57,903 nt of DNA from Marinilabiliaceae bacterium. Its GTDB lineage: Bacteria; Bacteroidota; Bacteroidia; Bacteroidales; Marinilabiliaceae. The notes beneath the pieces are model-generated. The model ran no database searches and was not told the DNA's origin. It was given only the letters and a program-made list of their open reading frames with translations. The stretch's first letter is position 1, and each line of letters starts with the position of its first letter. The position numbers and the translations under genes are program-made. Shown here one piece after another: positions 35,276-43,754 of the stretch. The stretch is from positions 1 to 57,903 of the forward strand of contig JAFGBR010000077.1 of assembly GCA_016933045.1 (NCBI GenBank). The letters run 5' to 3'.

Positions 35276-36574
35276 ATGAAGGATGCTGTTTATTTGTTTA
35301 GGGAATTTGTTAATCGGTATATTTTTTTTCGATCTGATAAATTTCCGTTTCAGGAGTTGATGTACTATTATGCTTTAGGCATTACTTTTTTGCTGGCTTT
35401 TATTTCTTTTTTTACAAATATTATAATTGATTCTTCAAGGTTACTTAACTTATTGACTTTGCTTACTGCTCCATTTTTATTTTTTCTTTATTGGTTGTCA
35501 TATTATAAAAGAAAAGTTCGTTTATCTCAAAATATTTTTCTTTTTTATGTTTTCTTTCTCTTCAATATTATTTGGTTAACTACGCAGGGGAGTGCAGGTG
35601 GTGGACTAGTAATAATTCAGGCATTTATATTGATTTTAATTTTTTTTAGCTCACAAATGCAGGTAATAAAAGTGCTTCCATTATTGTTTGTTAATGTTTT
35701 TTTTCTTTTTATCATTGAATGGACATACCCAGAATATATTGAGAGTTATTCATCAAATCAGGCTCGTTCGCTTGATGTTTTTGTTAATATGTCTATTTTT
35801 TTTCTGTTTGAGATTCCGGTTATTTTATTTGCAAAACGAATAATTGATGAAGACCGCATTAAAGCTATTAAATCAGAAGAACGAAAGACTTCGTACATTG
35901 TTAATATGAGTCATGAAATTCGAACTCCCATGAACGCTATTATGGGTTTTGCAGAATTGCTTGACGATGATGACCTTGATAATGATAGTAAAAAACAGTT
36001 TATTCAAATAATAAATGATAATAGTCGTACTTTACTTAACTTACTGAATAATATTATTAATTTATCAAAAATTGAGCAAGACCAAACAAATGTTTCTCTT
36101 TCAAAATTTAATGTTTCAGAATTATTAAAACAGGTTAATGATGTAATTAAGTTGCAAGCCCGAAAGAAAAAAAATATTGATCTTGGTCTTGTTATCCCAA
36201 ATAATGACATTTTTATCGAATCGGATGCAATCATGCTATATCAAATAATTATCAATTTAGGATACAATGCTATTAAATTTACCGATAATGGGTTTATTCA
36301 TTTAGGGTGTTTTGTTGTTGATAATAATGTTGTGGTTTATGTAAAAGATACAGGTAAGGGAATGAGTAAGGAATCGGCCGGTAAGTTATTTGAAAAGTTT
36401 TCGCAGGTCGATTCTTCAAATGTTGTTAATAATCCAAATGGTGCAGGACTTGGTTTGGCTATTTGTAAACAATTAACCAGGTTATTAAAAGGTGAAATAT
36501 GGGTTGATACAACTTTAAATGTTGGAACAACTTTTTATGTTAAATTACCAATTAAGTTTAATAATAAACATTAA
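35276..36574 (+). CDS. membrane-bound sensor histidine kinase
   Basis: A 432-residue kinase. The N-terminal half (about residues 25-185) has some six membrane helices with no clear periplasmic domain. HisKA has the phospho-His at 213 in NMSHEIRTPMNAIMGFAELL. HATPase motifs are NLGYNAIKFTDNG, DTGKGMS and GAGLGLAICKQLTRLL. There is no receiver domain, and no regulator gene lies next to it, so it is an orphan. It is divergent from mutS2. The signal may be sensed inside the membrane. Confidence 0.88.
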   Translation: MKDAVYLFREFVNRYIFFRSDKFPFQELMYYYALGITFLLAFISFFTNIIIDSSRLLNLLTLLTAPFLFFLYWLSYYKRKVRLSQNIFLFYVFFLFNIIWLTTQGSAGGGLVIIQAFILILIFFSSQMQVIKVLPLLFVNVFFLFIIEWTYPEYIESYSSNQARSLDVFVNMSIFFLFEIPVILFAKRIIDEDRIKAIKSEERKTSYIVNMSHEIRTPMNAIMGFAELLDDDDLDNDSKKQFIQIINDNSRTLLNLLNNIINLSKIEQDQTNVSLSKFNVSELLKQVNDVIKLQARKKKNIDLGLVIPNNDIFIESDAIMLYQIIINLGYNAIKFTDNGFIHLGCFVVDNNVVVYVKDTGKGMSKESAGKLFEKFSQVDSSNVVNNPNGAGLGLAICKQLTRLLKGEIWVDTTLNVGTTFYVKLPIKFNNKH

Positions 36575-36739
36575 TATAATTTATAGCAATAATATTGCAT
36601 TTTTTATTGTCGGATAGTAAATTTATTAGTCATTTTAATGAAAAAATGAATTTTATTGTTCCTAATATTAAGAGAATAATTCATTATTAAGTGTTGGTAC
36701 ATGGTTTAGGGTTAGTTTTTGTTTTTGAATGTTTATTTT

Positions 36740-36767
36740 GCCTGTTTCGACTGGAACAGGCTTTTTT
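36740..36767 (+). terminator. intrinsic terminator 166 bases behind the kinase gene
   Basis: GCCTGTTTC (36740-36748) pairs with GGAACAGGC (36753-36761, one G-T pair), loop GACT, followed by six T. It is strong and plus-strand specific. Confidence 0.85.
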
Positions 36768-36869
36768 CGTTATGTGTTTGCTGTAATGATATTGTTCTGT
36801 TTTTATTATTTTTTTGTAGTAATTGTGAACAAATAGTAAGAAAAAAAGGTTGTGATGTTGATATTTTTT

Positions 36870-36888
36870 TAAGTTTGCTTAAAACTTA
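36870..36888. promoter_or_regulatory. 19-bp inverted repeat, candidate metal-regulator operator
   Basis: TAAGTTT and its complement AAACTTA separated by five bases. DtxR/IdeR-family operators are 19-bp dyads, and a gene for such a regulator starts 103 bases downstream. The base sequence itself does not match a named DtxR or MntR box, so this is only a candidate. Confidence 0.4.
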
Positions 36889-36990
36889 TGTTTATTGATG
36901 AAATATTTATGTGCAATATGTTATCAGAACACAATAAATGTTTTTTGTGGAGGTATAACATGGTTTGTTAATTAACTAAAATATATTTGA

Positions 36991-37671
36991 GTGAAAGTAT
37001 CGGTGTCTATAGAGGATTTTTTAAAAAATATTTATCTTATTAAAAATGATGAAGGACAAAAAGTAACATGCTCTTTGCTTGCCAGACGATTGAAAATATC
37101 AAATCCGGCAGTTACTGATATGGCTCGAAAACTGTCGAGAAAAGGGTTGGTTAGATATGAAAGATATAAGGAATTACGGTTAAGTTCTGAAGGTAATAAA
37201 ATAGCGTTAAGTATTGTTCGACGTCATAGATTATGGGAAACGTTTTTGTACCGTGTATTAAAGCTCGATTTGCAGTCTGTTCATAAGGAGGCTGAGAAGT
37301 TGGAACATCAATCGTCGGAAGAATTAATGAAACGAATTGCCGATTATTTAGGAGAACCAATATTTGATCCGCATGGCGATCCAATTCCTGATATAAAGGG
37401 CATATTGCCAAATATGGATGATGTTATTATGCTTAAAGATGCAAAATCAGGCGATTCAGGATATATTGTTCGTTTGATATATTCTAAACCTGAAGTGGTA
37501 ATGTTTTACGACAAATATAGTTTGGAGGTAGGTAGTTTAATTTCTGTTGTGTCGAATGATAAAAAAAATGGATATATGGAAATTAATTGTGAAAACAACA
37601 ATTTTTTTGCAGGATTTAATATGGCAAATCAAATATTTTTGACATTAAATAATTATGGAAATAACATTTAA
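36991..37671 (+). CDS. DtxR/MntR-family metal-dependent transcriptional regulator
   Basis: A 226-residue regulator. The start is GTG 36991 or a second GTG at 37003. The winged helix shows [22 protein letters not shown] and [19 protein letters not shown]. The dimerisation domain has [29 protein letters not shown] and [10 protein letters not shown] with the usual metal-binding Glu and His residues. A C-terminal SH3-like FeoA domain follows ([11 protein letters not shown] ... [10 protein letters not shown]). Its last 17 bases overlap the ZIP transporter gene, so it probably controls manganese, iron or zinc import through that gene. Confidence 0.92.
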   Translation: MKVSVSIEDFLKNIYLIKNDEGQKVTCSLLARRLKISNPAVTDMARKLSRKGLVRYERYKELRLSSEGNKIALSIVRRHRLWETFLYRVLKLDLQSVHKEAEKLEHQSSEELMKRIADYLGEPIFDPHGDPIPDIKGILPNMDDVIMLKDAKSGDSGYIVRLIYSKPEVVMFYDKYSLEVGSLISVVSNDKKNGYMEINCENNNFFAGFNMANQIFLTLNNYGNNI

Positions 37672-38470
37672 TAATTTATTATTTGCATTTGGATTAACTC
37701 TTTTTGCAGGGTTATCAACCGGAATTGGAAGTGCTATGGCTTTTTTCGCCAAACGTACTAATACAAAGTTTTTATCATTGTCGCTTGGTTTCTCAGCCGG
37801 GGTTATGATATATGTTTCATTTGTTGAAATTTTTCAAAAGGCTCGTATTGAGCTGATTGGTGAATATGGAGATAGAATTGGAACTTTGTATACTGTTTTA
37901 GCATTTTTTGTTGGAATGCTTGTTATAGCATTGATTGATAAGATAATTCCATCTGTTGAGAATCCTCACGAAGTACATTCCATTGAGGAGATGGCTAAAG
38001 ATCATTCTAAAAAAGGAAAGAAACTAATGCGTATGGGAATGTTTACTGCTCTTGCTATTGGAATTCACAATTTTCCTGAAGGACTAGCAACTTTTACTGC
38101 GGCATTGCAAAATCCCGAACTTGGTATCGCTATTGCTGTGGCAATTGCAATTCATAATATTCCCGAAGGAATTGCAGTTTCTGTTCCTGTTTTTTATGCT
38201 ACCGGAAATAAGAGAAAAGCTTTTCGTTTAAGTTTTTTATCGGGTCTTTCTGAACCTATTGGTGCTTTATTTGGTTATCTAGTTTTAATGCCTTTTATGG
38301 GGCCTTTGGTTTTTGGGTTGATATTTTCTGCTGTTGCAGGTATTATGGTTTTTATTAGTATTGATGAGTTATTACCTGCAGCCCGTGAGTATGGTGAACA
38401 TCATTTGTCTATTTATGGTATGGTTGCGGGAATGGTTGTTATGGCTGTGAGTTTGTTACTTTTTATTTGA
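37655..38470 (+). CDS. zupT: ZIP-family divalent metal transporter (ZupT-like)
   Basis: A 271-residue membrane protein with about eight helices. The two ZIP metal-site motifs are seen: [14 protein letters not shown] and [15 protein letters not shown]. The ZupT-type signature [15 protein letters not shown] and the third-helix [12 protein letters not shown] are also present. It brings in zinc and often iron or manganese. Its gene overlaps the regulator gene by 17 bases and is followed 13 bases later by endonuclease III, forming one operon. Confidence 0.93.
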   Translation: MEITFNNLLFAFGLTLFAGLSTGIGSAMAFFAKRTNTKFLSLSLGFSAGVMIYVSFVEIFQKARIELIGEYGDRIGTLYTVLAFFVGMLVIALIDKIIPSVENPHEVHSIEEMAKDHSKKGKKLMRMGMFTALAIGIHNFPEGLATFTAALQNPELGIAIAVAIAIHNIPEGIAVSVPVFYATGNKRKAFRLSFLSGLSEPIGALFGYLVLMPFMGPLVFGLIFSAVAGIMVFISIDELLPAAREYGEHHLSIYGMVAGMVVMAVSLLLFI

Positions 38471-38483
38471 ACCAGATTAAAAA

Positions 38484-39125
38484 ATGAATAAAAAAGAACG
38501 TTTTGAAAAAACTATTGAATATTTTAAAAAAAATATGCCGGTTGCTGAAACTGAACTCAATTATACTAATCCCTATGAATTGTTGGTTGCCGTAATTTTA
38601 TCTGCTCAGTGTACCGATAAGCGGGTTAATAAAATTACACCTGCTTTTTTCAAACGTTTTCCTACTGCTGAGGTGTTGGCTGTTTCGGTAGTTGATGAGG
38701 TATATGATTACATTAAAACATGCAGTTATCCTAATAATAAAAGCAAAAATTTGATTGGTATGGCAAATACCCTGGTAAATGAATTTAACGGTAAAATACC
38801 AGACGATATTAATCAACTACAAAAATTACCGGGAGTGGGGCGGAAAACAGCAAATGTAATAGCCTCGGTGGTATTTAATAAGCCGGCTATGGCTGTCGAT
38901 ACGCATGTGTTTAGGGTGTCTGCAAGACTGGGACTTACTTCAAATTCGAAAACTCCTCTTGAAACTGAAAAACAACTGGTAAAATATATACCTCAAAACT
39001 TATTGTCTATAGCACATCACTGGTTAATATTACACGGTAGGTATGTATGTTTAGCTCGTAAACCAAAGTGTTACGAATGCGGATTGAATCAATTTTGTAA
39101 AGAGTTTGAGTTATTAGGTAAATAA
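38484..39125 (+). CDS. nth: endonuclease III
   Basis: A 213-residue DNA glycosylase/AP lyase for oxidised pyrimidines. The helix-hairpin-helix and catalytic Lys are in LQKLPGVGRKTANVIA, the catalytic Asp in MAVDTHVFRVSARLGL, and the [4Fe-4S] cluster in CLARKPKCYECGLNQFC. Length is normal. It overlaps the end of the convergent membrane-protein gene by 12 bases, so no terminator fits between them. It shares an operon with the metal regulator and transporter, perhaps because of its iron-sulfur cluster (inference). Confidence 0.95.
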   Translation: MNKKERFEKTIEYFKKNMPVAETELNYTNPYELLVAVILSAQCTDKRVNKITPAFFKRFPTAEVLAVSVVDEVYDYIKTCSYPNNKSKNLIGMANTLVNEFNGKIPDDINQLQKLPGVGRKTANVIASVVFNKPAMAVDTHVFRVSARLGLTSNSKTPLETEKQLVKYIPQNLLSIAHHWLILHGRYVCLARKPKCYECGLNQFCKEFELLGK

Positions 39126-39476
39126 TTTTAATCGGAATAAATAATTGAAAATATTTATGTTATACCACATTTGGGCATAAAAAAAAGTTAGTATTAAAAG
39201 AGCAATTAAATACATTAATAGTAATCCAATATATTTGCCAAAATATGAATGTCCTGCCTTTATAAATCGTTTTGAAAAACGGTTTATCCATTCTTCGAGT
39301 TTTGTAAATAATGGATAAAAAAGTATAGTAATGATTGCCATTGAAATAAGTGTGAAGCGTATTGGATGGTATTCCCATTTATGACTTATTAATTTATTGG
39401 TAATAAAGTCGGTAAGTAATTCGGCAGTTAATATAGTAATACTTAATACTGCAAATTTAAACAGGTGTTTGTACAT
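39114..39476 (-). CDS. small membrane protein of unknown function
   Basis: A 120-residue protein with three likely helices (about residues 6-25, 42-60 and 82-105) and a basic linker (NRFSKRFIKAGHSYFGKY). I do not recognise the family. It has its own gap upstream and overlaps nth tail to tail by 12 bases. The hydrophobic pattern and clean start support a real gene, but no partner is visible. Confidence 0.6.
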   Translation of the reverse strand: MYKHLFKFAVLSITILTAELLTDFITNKLISHKWEYHPIRFTLISMAIITILFYPLFTKLEEWINRFSKRFIKAGHSYFGKYIGLLLMYLIALLILTFFYAQMWYNINIFNYLFRLKLFT

Positions 39477-39614
39477 TATTTATTTTTTTAAAATACATCA
39501 TACTTTTATTGGTTGTGTAAAGTTATTATTTTTCTAAATTCATTATTAATTGTTAGTAGATTAGTAGTTTTTTTATTCTAGTAAAAAGTCATTTTTTAAT
39601 GTGGTGTTAAAACG

Positions 39615-39622
39615 TATATTTG
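39615..39622 (+). promoter_or_regulatory. -7 promoter box of the DEAD-box helicase gene
   Basis: TATATTTG, a perfect -7 box 70 bases upstream of the ATG at 39693. The -33 region reads TTTT rather than TTTG. The leader of about 65 bases is AT-rich. Confidence 0.55.
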
Positions 39623-39692
39623 CCAAATATTATAAATAATTGTATTGAATAATTTATTTATTTTTTGATATAAAATACTGATATTATAAGAC

Positions 39693-40925
39693 ATGAGATT
39701 TGAAGAGTTTGGGATTGAACAAGGAATATTAAAAAGTATTCAGAAACTTGGGTTTAAACGACCTACTGATATACAATATAAATCGATAAGGCCAATACTC
39801 GAAGGCGAAGACGTACTTGCTATTGCTCAAACAGGAACAGGTAAAACTGCTGCTTTTGTTATTCCTATATTGCACAGGTTGCAACTTCGAAAAAAAAGTA
39901 GTAGAAAAGGAGGTGTACGTTGTTTGGTTATGGTACCTACCCATGAATTGGCACTTCAAATAACCGATGTTTTTTTTCAGATTGGAAAACATACTCGACT
40001 CGATTTTTTAGCATTATTTGGGGGAGTTAGTCAGGAGCCTCAAATCGAAAAACTTCAAAGTGGGGTTGATGTGTTGGTTGCTACTCCTGGTCGGGTGTTT
40101 GATTTGGTGAATCAAAAACACCTCGATTTAGCAAGTGTTGAAATATTAGTATTAGACGAGGCTGACCACATGCTGGCTCTTGGTTTTTTAAAAGACATTC
40201 GTGATTTAATTCGTTTTTTACCATCTCGTCGTCAAACTTTGTTTTTTTCGGCAACTATAGATGCTAACATAAAAAAACTTGCTTATTCGCTTGTGTCTAA
40301 ACCTATTCGAATACAAATATCACCTAAAAACCCGGTTGCTAAAAATGTTGATCATTCTGTTACAATGATTAAAATGGATGATAAACGTTTCTTTTTAGAG
40401 CGATTGATAAATAACCATCCCGATGGTAAAATACTGGTGTTTGTTCGTACAAAAGTTCGTGCTGAAAGGGTGTGTAAAGCAATGGATAGGGTAGGAATTA
40501 AGTGTATTACAATTCATGGTGGAAAGGATCAGGTTGATCGTGATATTTCAATGAAATTGTTTAAAAGTGGTGATGTAAAAGTTCTAATCGCCACCGATTT
40601 GTCGGCCAGGGGAATTGATATACCAGATGTCGATTATGTTGTTAATTATGATTTGCCCGAAAAACCCGAAAATTACGTTCATAGGGTAGGTCGTACTGGG
40701 CGAGGAACTCAAAAAGGGTTGGCATTATCGTTTTGTAGCGATGAAGAAAAAATGAGTCTTGATGAAATTGAAAAGTATTTAGGTGATTCCATTAAATTGG
40801 TTGAAATAGAACAAGATATTTATAATAATGTTATTGATTTTTCATCTCAAACATCGAGCGATTGGAAAACTTTAATGCGTGATGCTGAAAAGAATACGGT
40901 TAAACAAAAAAAGAAACGTAAATAA
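39693..40925 (+). CDS. DEAD-box RNA helicase, RhlE-like
   Basis: A 410-residue ATP-dependent RNA helicase. Motifs in order: the Q motif (RPTDIQYKSI), motif I AQTGTGKTAAF, motif Ia VPTHELALQ, TPGRVFDL, the VLDEADHML box, FFSAT, and in the second domain IATDLSARGID and HRVGRTGRG. The C-terminal tail is short and basic (VKQKKKRK), as in RhlE-type enzymes rather than DeaD. It probably remodels ribosomal RNA or mRNA, often in the cold. It is transcribed alone. Confidence 0.93.
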   Translation: MRFEEFGIEQGILKSIQKLGFKRPTDIQYKSIRPILEGEDVLAIAQTGTGKTAAFVIPILHRLQLRKKSSRKGGVRCLVMVPTHELALQITDVFFQIGKHTRLDFLALFGGVSQEPQIEKLQSGVDVLVATPGRVFDLVNQKHLDLASVEILVLDEADHMLALGFLKDIRDLIRFLPSRRQTLFFSATIDANIKKLAYSLVSKPIRIQISPKNPVAKNVDHSVTMIKMDDKRFFLERLINNHPDGKILVFVRTKVRAERVCKAMDRVGIKCITIHGGKDQVDRDISMKLFKSGDVKVLIATDLSARGIDIPDVDYVVNYDLPEKPENYVHRVGRTGRGTQKGLALSFCSDEEKMSLDEIEKYLGDSIKLVEIEQDIYNNVIDFSSQTSSDWKTLMRDAEKNTVKQKKKRK

Positions 40926-41066
40926 TACATACTATGTTTTAGTAAATAAAATTTGCCAATTAAAAAAACGCATGTTTTATACTGTTTTTTTTCTTTAAGT
41001 ATTTTTTAATGATGTTAAGGCGATGCTAATTCGAGTTTGATTTATGGTTATCTCCTTTGAATTTGA

Positions 41067-41074
41067 TATTTTTG
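41067..41074 (+). promoter_or_regulatory. -7 promoter box of the GH2 gene
   Basis: TATTTTTG fits TAnnTTTG. Transcription would begin near 41081, almost at the ATG at 41084, so the internal ATG at 41117 is the better translation start. Confidence 0.45.
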
Positions 41075-41116
41075 GTATGAGAAATGAATAAACATATTTT
41101 ATCAATCACTATTAAA

Positions 41117-43483
41117 ATGAGAAAAATACTATTTGTAATTCCTTTTTTGTTTGGTTTAATTGGTGTATATATTAATGCTCAAATACCAACAAATAATAAT
41201 GAGAGAGTTCGTCAGGTTATTAATTTCGATAAATCATGGCGTTTTGTTAAAGACGATGTAAAAGGTGCAGAACAATTAAAGTTTAATGATAAAAAATGGC
41301 ATTTGCTCGATTTACCTCACGATTGGAGTATTGAAGGTGAATTTGATCGTGATGAACCATCGGGTAGAGGTGGCGGTTATTTGCCAACCGGTATAGGTTG
41401 GTATCGAAAGCAATTAGATGTTCCTAAAACACTATCGGGTAAGCGATTTTATATTGAGTTTGATGGTGTTATGTCGTTTAGCGAAGTGTTTGTTAATGGA
41501 GTTAAAGTAGGATACCGTCCCTATGGTTATAGTGGTTTTCAGTACGATATAACTGAGCAGGTTAAGCCCGGAAAGAAAAATATTGTAGCTGTTAGGGTTG
41601 ATAATAGTAAACAACCTGCTTCACGTTGGTATACCGGATCGGGTATTTATCGTCATGTTCGTTTTATTGTTAAAGATCTTGTTAATATATCTCATTGGGG
41701 TGTTTTTATTACTACACCTAAGGTTTCGAATGATAATGCAACCGTTGAAATTGAAACAGAAATTAAAAACTCGTCAACTATCGATCAGGAGATAAAACTT
41801 GTAACTGAGTTGTTTGATCCGTCTAATAAAAGTGTTGGAAGTGTTGAAAAATCGCAAAAAATTGTAAAAGGGCAGTCGCTTAAGTTATTGCAAACAGTAA
41901 ATGTAGAAAACCCAATACTATGGGATTTGGATAATCCTGTTATATACGAAGCTGTTAGTAAGGTATATGTTAATAATGTTTTAATCGATGATAAGGTCTC
42001 TACATTTGGAATTCGTTCTATGAAATTTGATGCAGCTACAGGTTTTTATTTGAATGAAAAAAACATTAAAATTCAAGGTGTTTGTTTACATCATGATGGA
42101 GGTGCATTCGGTGCGGCGGTTCCTCTTTCTGTTTGGCGTAACCGCTTAACAAACCTAAAAGAAATTGGTGTTAATGCAATTCGTACAGCTCATAATCCTT
42201 TTGCTCCCGAGTTTTACGATTTGTGCGATAGAATGGGATTTTTGGTGATGGATGAAACATTTGATACATGGACCGCTGTTAAAAATCATGCACGTTATGG
42301 CTATCATACAATATTTAATGACTGGTGGGAAGCCGATACGCGTGATATGATTTTGAGAGATCGTAATCATCCGTCAATTTTCATTTATAGTTTAGGTAAC
42401 GAAATTCGTGATCGTATTGCCGATAAAGAAGGTCAAGATAGATTTATTAAAATGCGCGATTTGGCTCATCAGTTAGATCCAAGCCGCCCCAATACTGTTG
42501 CTTTGTTCAGGCCTAATTCCGATTGGGCAAAGGCTTATACTAACGGTTTTGCCGAGTTGATGGATGTAGTTGGTCAGAATTATCGTGAGAATGAGTTGGT
42601 TCAAGCTCATAAAGATAAGCCTGATCGTATTGTTATTGGTACTGAAAATGGTCATACCAGACAGGCAATGGTTACGTTGCGTGATGAACCTTTTATGTCG
42701 GGACAGTTTATATGGACCGGGTATGATTACCTGGGGGAAGCTGATTGGCCTGAGATTGATCATGGTTTTGGTATTTTCGATCGTTTGGGCAATTATCGGG
42801 CAGCAACTTATCAGCGTGAAAGTTGGTGGGGTAAAAAGCCTGTTGCTTATATAGTTCGTAAAGAAACAAATGCAGGTGGTGGAAACTGGGTTGCTGATTG
42901 GACTCCTAAAGATTACGATACTTATGATGTTGCTCACATGGAGGTTTATAGTAATTGTGATTCGGTTGAGGTTTTTATTAATGGAAAATCACTTGGGGTA
43001 AAAGATGTTCCCAATAATGGAAGTTCGGTTTCATATATTTCCTCTTACGAAAAAGGAATTTTGAAAGTAGTTGGATTTATTGATGGTAAAGAGCTGGCTT
43101 CTCAAGAATTTCATTCTGCAACATATCCTGAGAAAATTGTTCTTTCTTTAGATCAAAACCAATTGGCTTTTAATAGCGATGAGGTAATGACTGTAACGGT
43201 TAAAGTAGTTGATGAAAATGGTGTTGAAAATCCTTTGTCAGATGCGCTTATTTATTTCGAAGTTGAAGGTCCCGGGAAAATTGTTGGTGTCGATAATGGT
43301 GATTTGGAATGTCATACTTCTATGAAAGGGTCATCTAAAAGACTTTATCGAGGTACCTGCAATGCTTATATTCAGGCAACTCAGCCACTGGGTGTTATTA
43401 AAGTTAAAGCAAGAGGTAAGTTTTTACCCGAATCATCTGTTGAGTTTAAAATTGAAGGTGATAAATTTATTTTGACAAAATAG
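41117..43483 (+). CDS. glycoside hydrolase family 2, beta-galactosidase-like, secreted
   Basis: About 788 residues from ATG 41117; ATG 41084 is possible but too close to the promoter. The signal peptide ends near VYINAQ. Domains in order: a sugar-binding jelly roll (FDKSWRFVKDD, LPHDWSIEGEFD, GIGWYRKQL), an Ig-like domain, then the catalytic barrel. The acid/base Glu is at about 429 in SLGNEIRD and the nucleophile Glu at about 510 in IGTENGH. Then a DUF4982-type domain and a C-terminal Ig-like domain follow. It releases beta-linked galactose or a related sugar. The next gene is a GH28 pectinase, suggesting pectin side chains. Confidence 0.92.
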   Translation: MRKILFVIPFLFGLIGVYINAQIPTNNNERVRQVINFDKSWRFVKDDVKGAEQLKFNDKKWHLLDLPHDWSIEGEFDRDEPSGRGGGYLPTGIGWYRKQLDVPKTLSGKRFYIEFDGVMSFSEVFVNGVKVGYRPYGYSGFQYDITEQVKPGKKNIVAVRVDNSKQPASRWYTGSGIYRHVRFIVKDLVNISHWGVFITTPKVSNDNATVEIETEIKNSSTIDQEIKLVTELFDPSNKSVGSVEKSQKIVKGQSLKLLQTVNVENPILWDLDNPVIYEAVSKVYVNNVLIDDKVSTFGIRSMKFDAATGFYLNEKNIKIQGVCLHHDGGAFGAAVPLSVWRNRLTNLKEIGVNAIRTAHNPFAPEFYDLCDRMGFLVMDETFDTWTAVKNHARYGYHTIFNDWWEADTRDMILRDRNHPSIFIYSLGNEIRDRIADKEGQDRFIKMRDLAHQLDPSRPNTVALFRPNSDWAKAYTNGFAELMDVVGQNYRENELVQAHKDKPDRIVIGTENGHTRQAMVTLRDEPFMSGQFIWTGYDYLGEADWPEIDHGFGIFDRLGNYRAATYQRESWWGKKPVAYIVRKETNAGGGNWVADWTPKDYDTYDVAHMEVYSNCDSVEVFINGKSLGVKDVPNNGSSVSYISSYEKGILKVVGFIDGKELASQEFHSATYPEKIVLSLDQNQLAFNSDEVMTVTVKVVDENGVENPLSDALIYFEVEGPGKIVGVDNGDLECHTSMKGSSKRLYRGTCNAYIQATQPLGVIKVKARGKFLPESSVEFKIEGDKFILTK

Positions 43484-43508
43484 TTATTCGCCTTTTTTAA
43501 TAGTTATT

Positions 43509-43551
43509 CCCCGGTTGTTTTGTTGGTAGACAAATTGACCGGGGATTTTTG
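43509..43551 (+). terminator. terminator of the GH2 gene
   Basis: CCCCGGT (43509-43515) pairs with ACCGGGG (43538-43544), with further internal pairing (TTTTGT/ACAAAT), followed by ATTTTT. The two glycosidase genes are therefore separate transcripts. The rest of the gap to 43754 is AT-rich with nothing recognised. Confidence 0.85.
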
Positions 43552-43754
43552 TTTTTATAATAATTGTTCATCTTTTTGCGTAAACTGGATCTGTTAATGT
43601 TTAAATTTTGTTTTAAAATAGGGTGTATTTTAACCTCATTTTTTAAAAGTATTGTTTGCAATTAAAATTATTAAGTATTTCGAAAATTAAATATTTAGTT
43701 GTTTTTTACAACAATGTGGTTTTTTAGTATTAATATTTTGATTGTATATTTTGT

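Larger units (their letters stand above)
36575..36990. other. 416-base intergenic region before the DtxR/MntR-type gene
   Basis: Holds a weak hairpin directly after the kinase stop (GCAAT-AAT-ATTGC at 36586-36598, then a T-run), a strong terminator at 36740-36767, and a 19-bp inverted repeat at 36870-36888. TATATTTG at 36982-36989 lies only one base before the GTG start, too close to be the promoter for that start. No gene is seen. Confidence 0.55.

Noticed and set aside
36982-36989. TATATTTG as the promoter of the DtxR/MntR-type gene
   Set aside because: The box lies one base before the GTG start, so transcription would begin after it, and no -33 TTTG stands at the right distance. It works only if translation starts further downstream.
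43745-43753. TATATTTTG just before the GH28 ATG as a promoter
   Set aside because: It has one base too many between TA and TTTG and touches the ATG, and the signal peptide needs that ATG.
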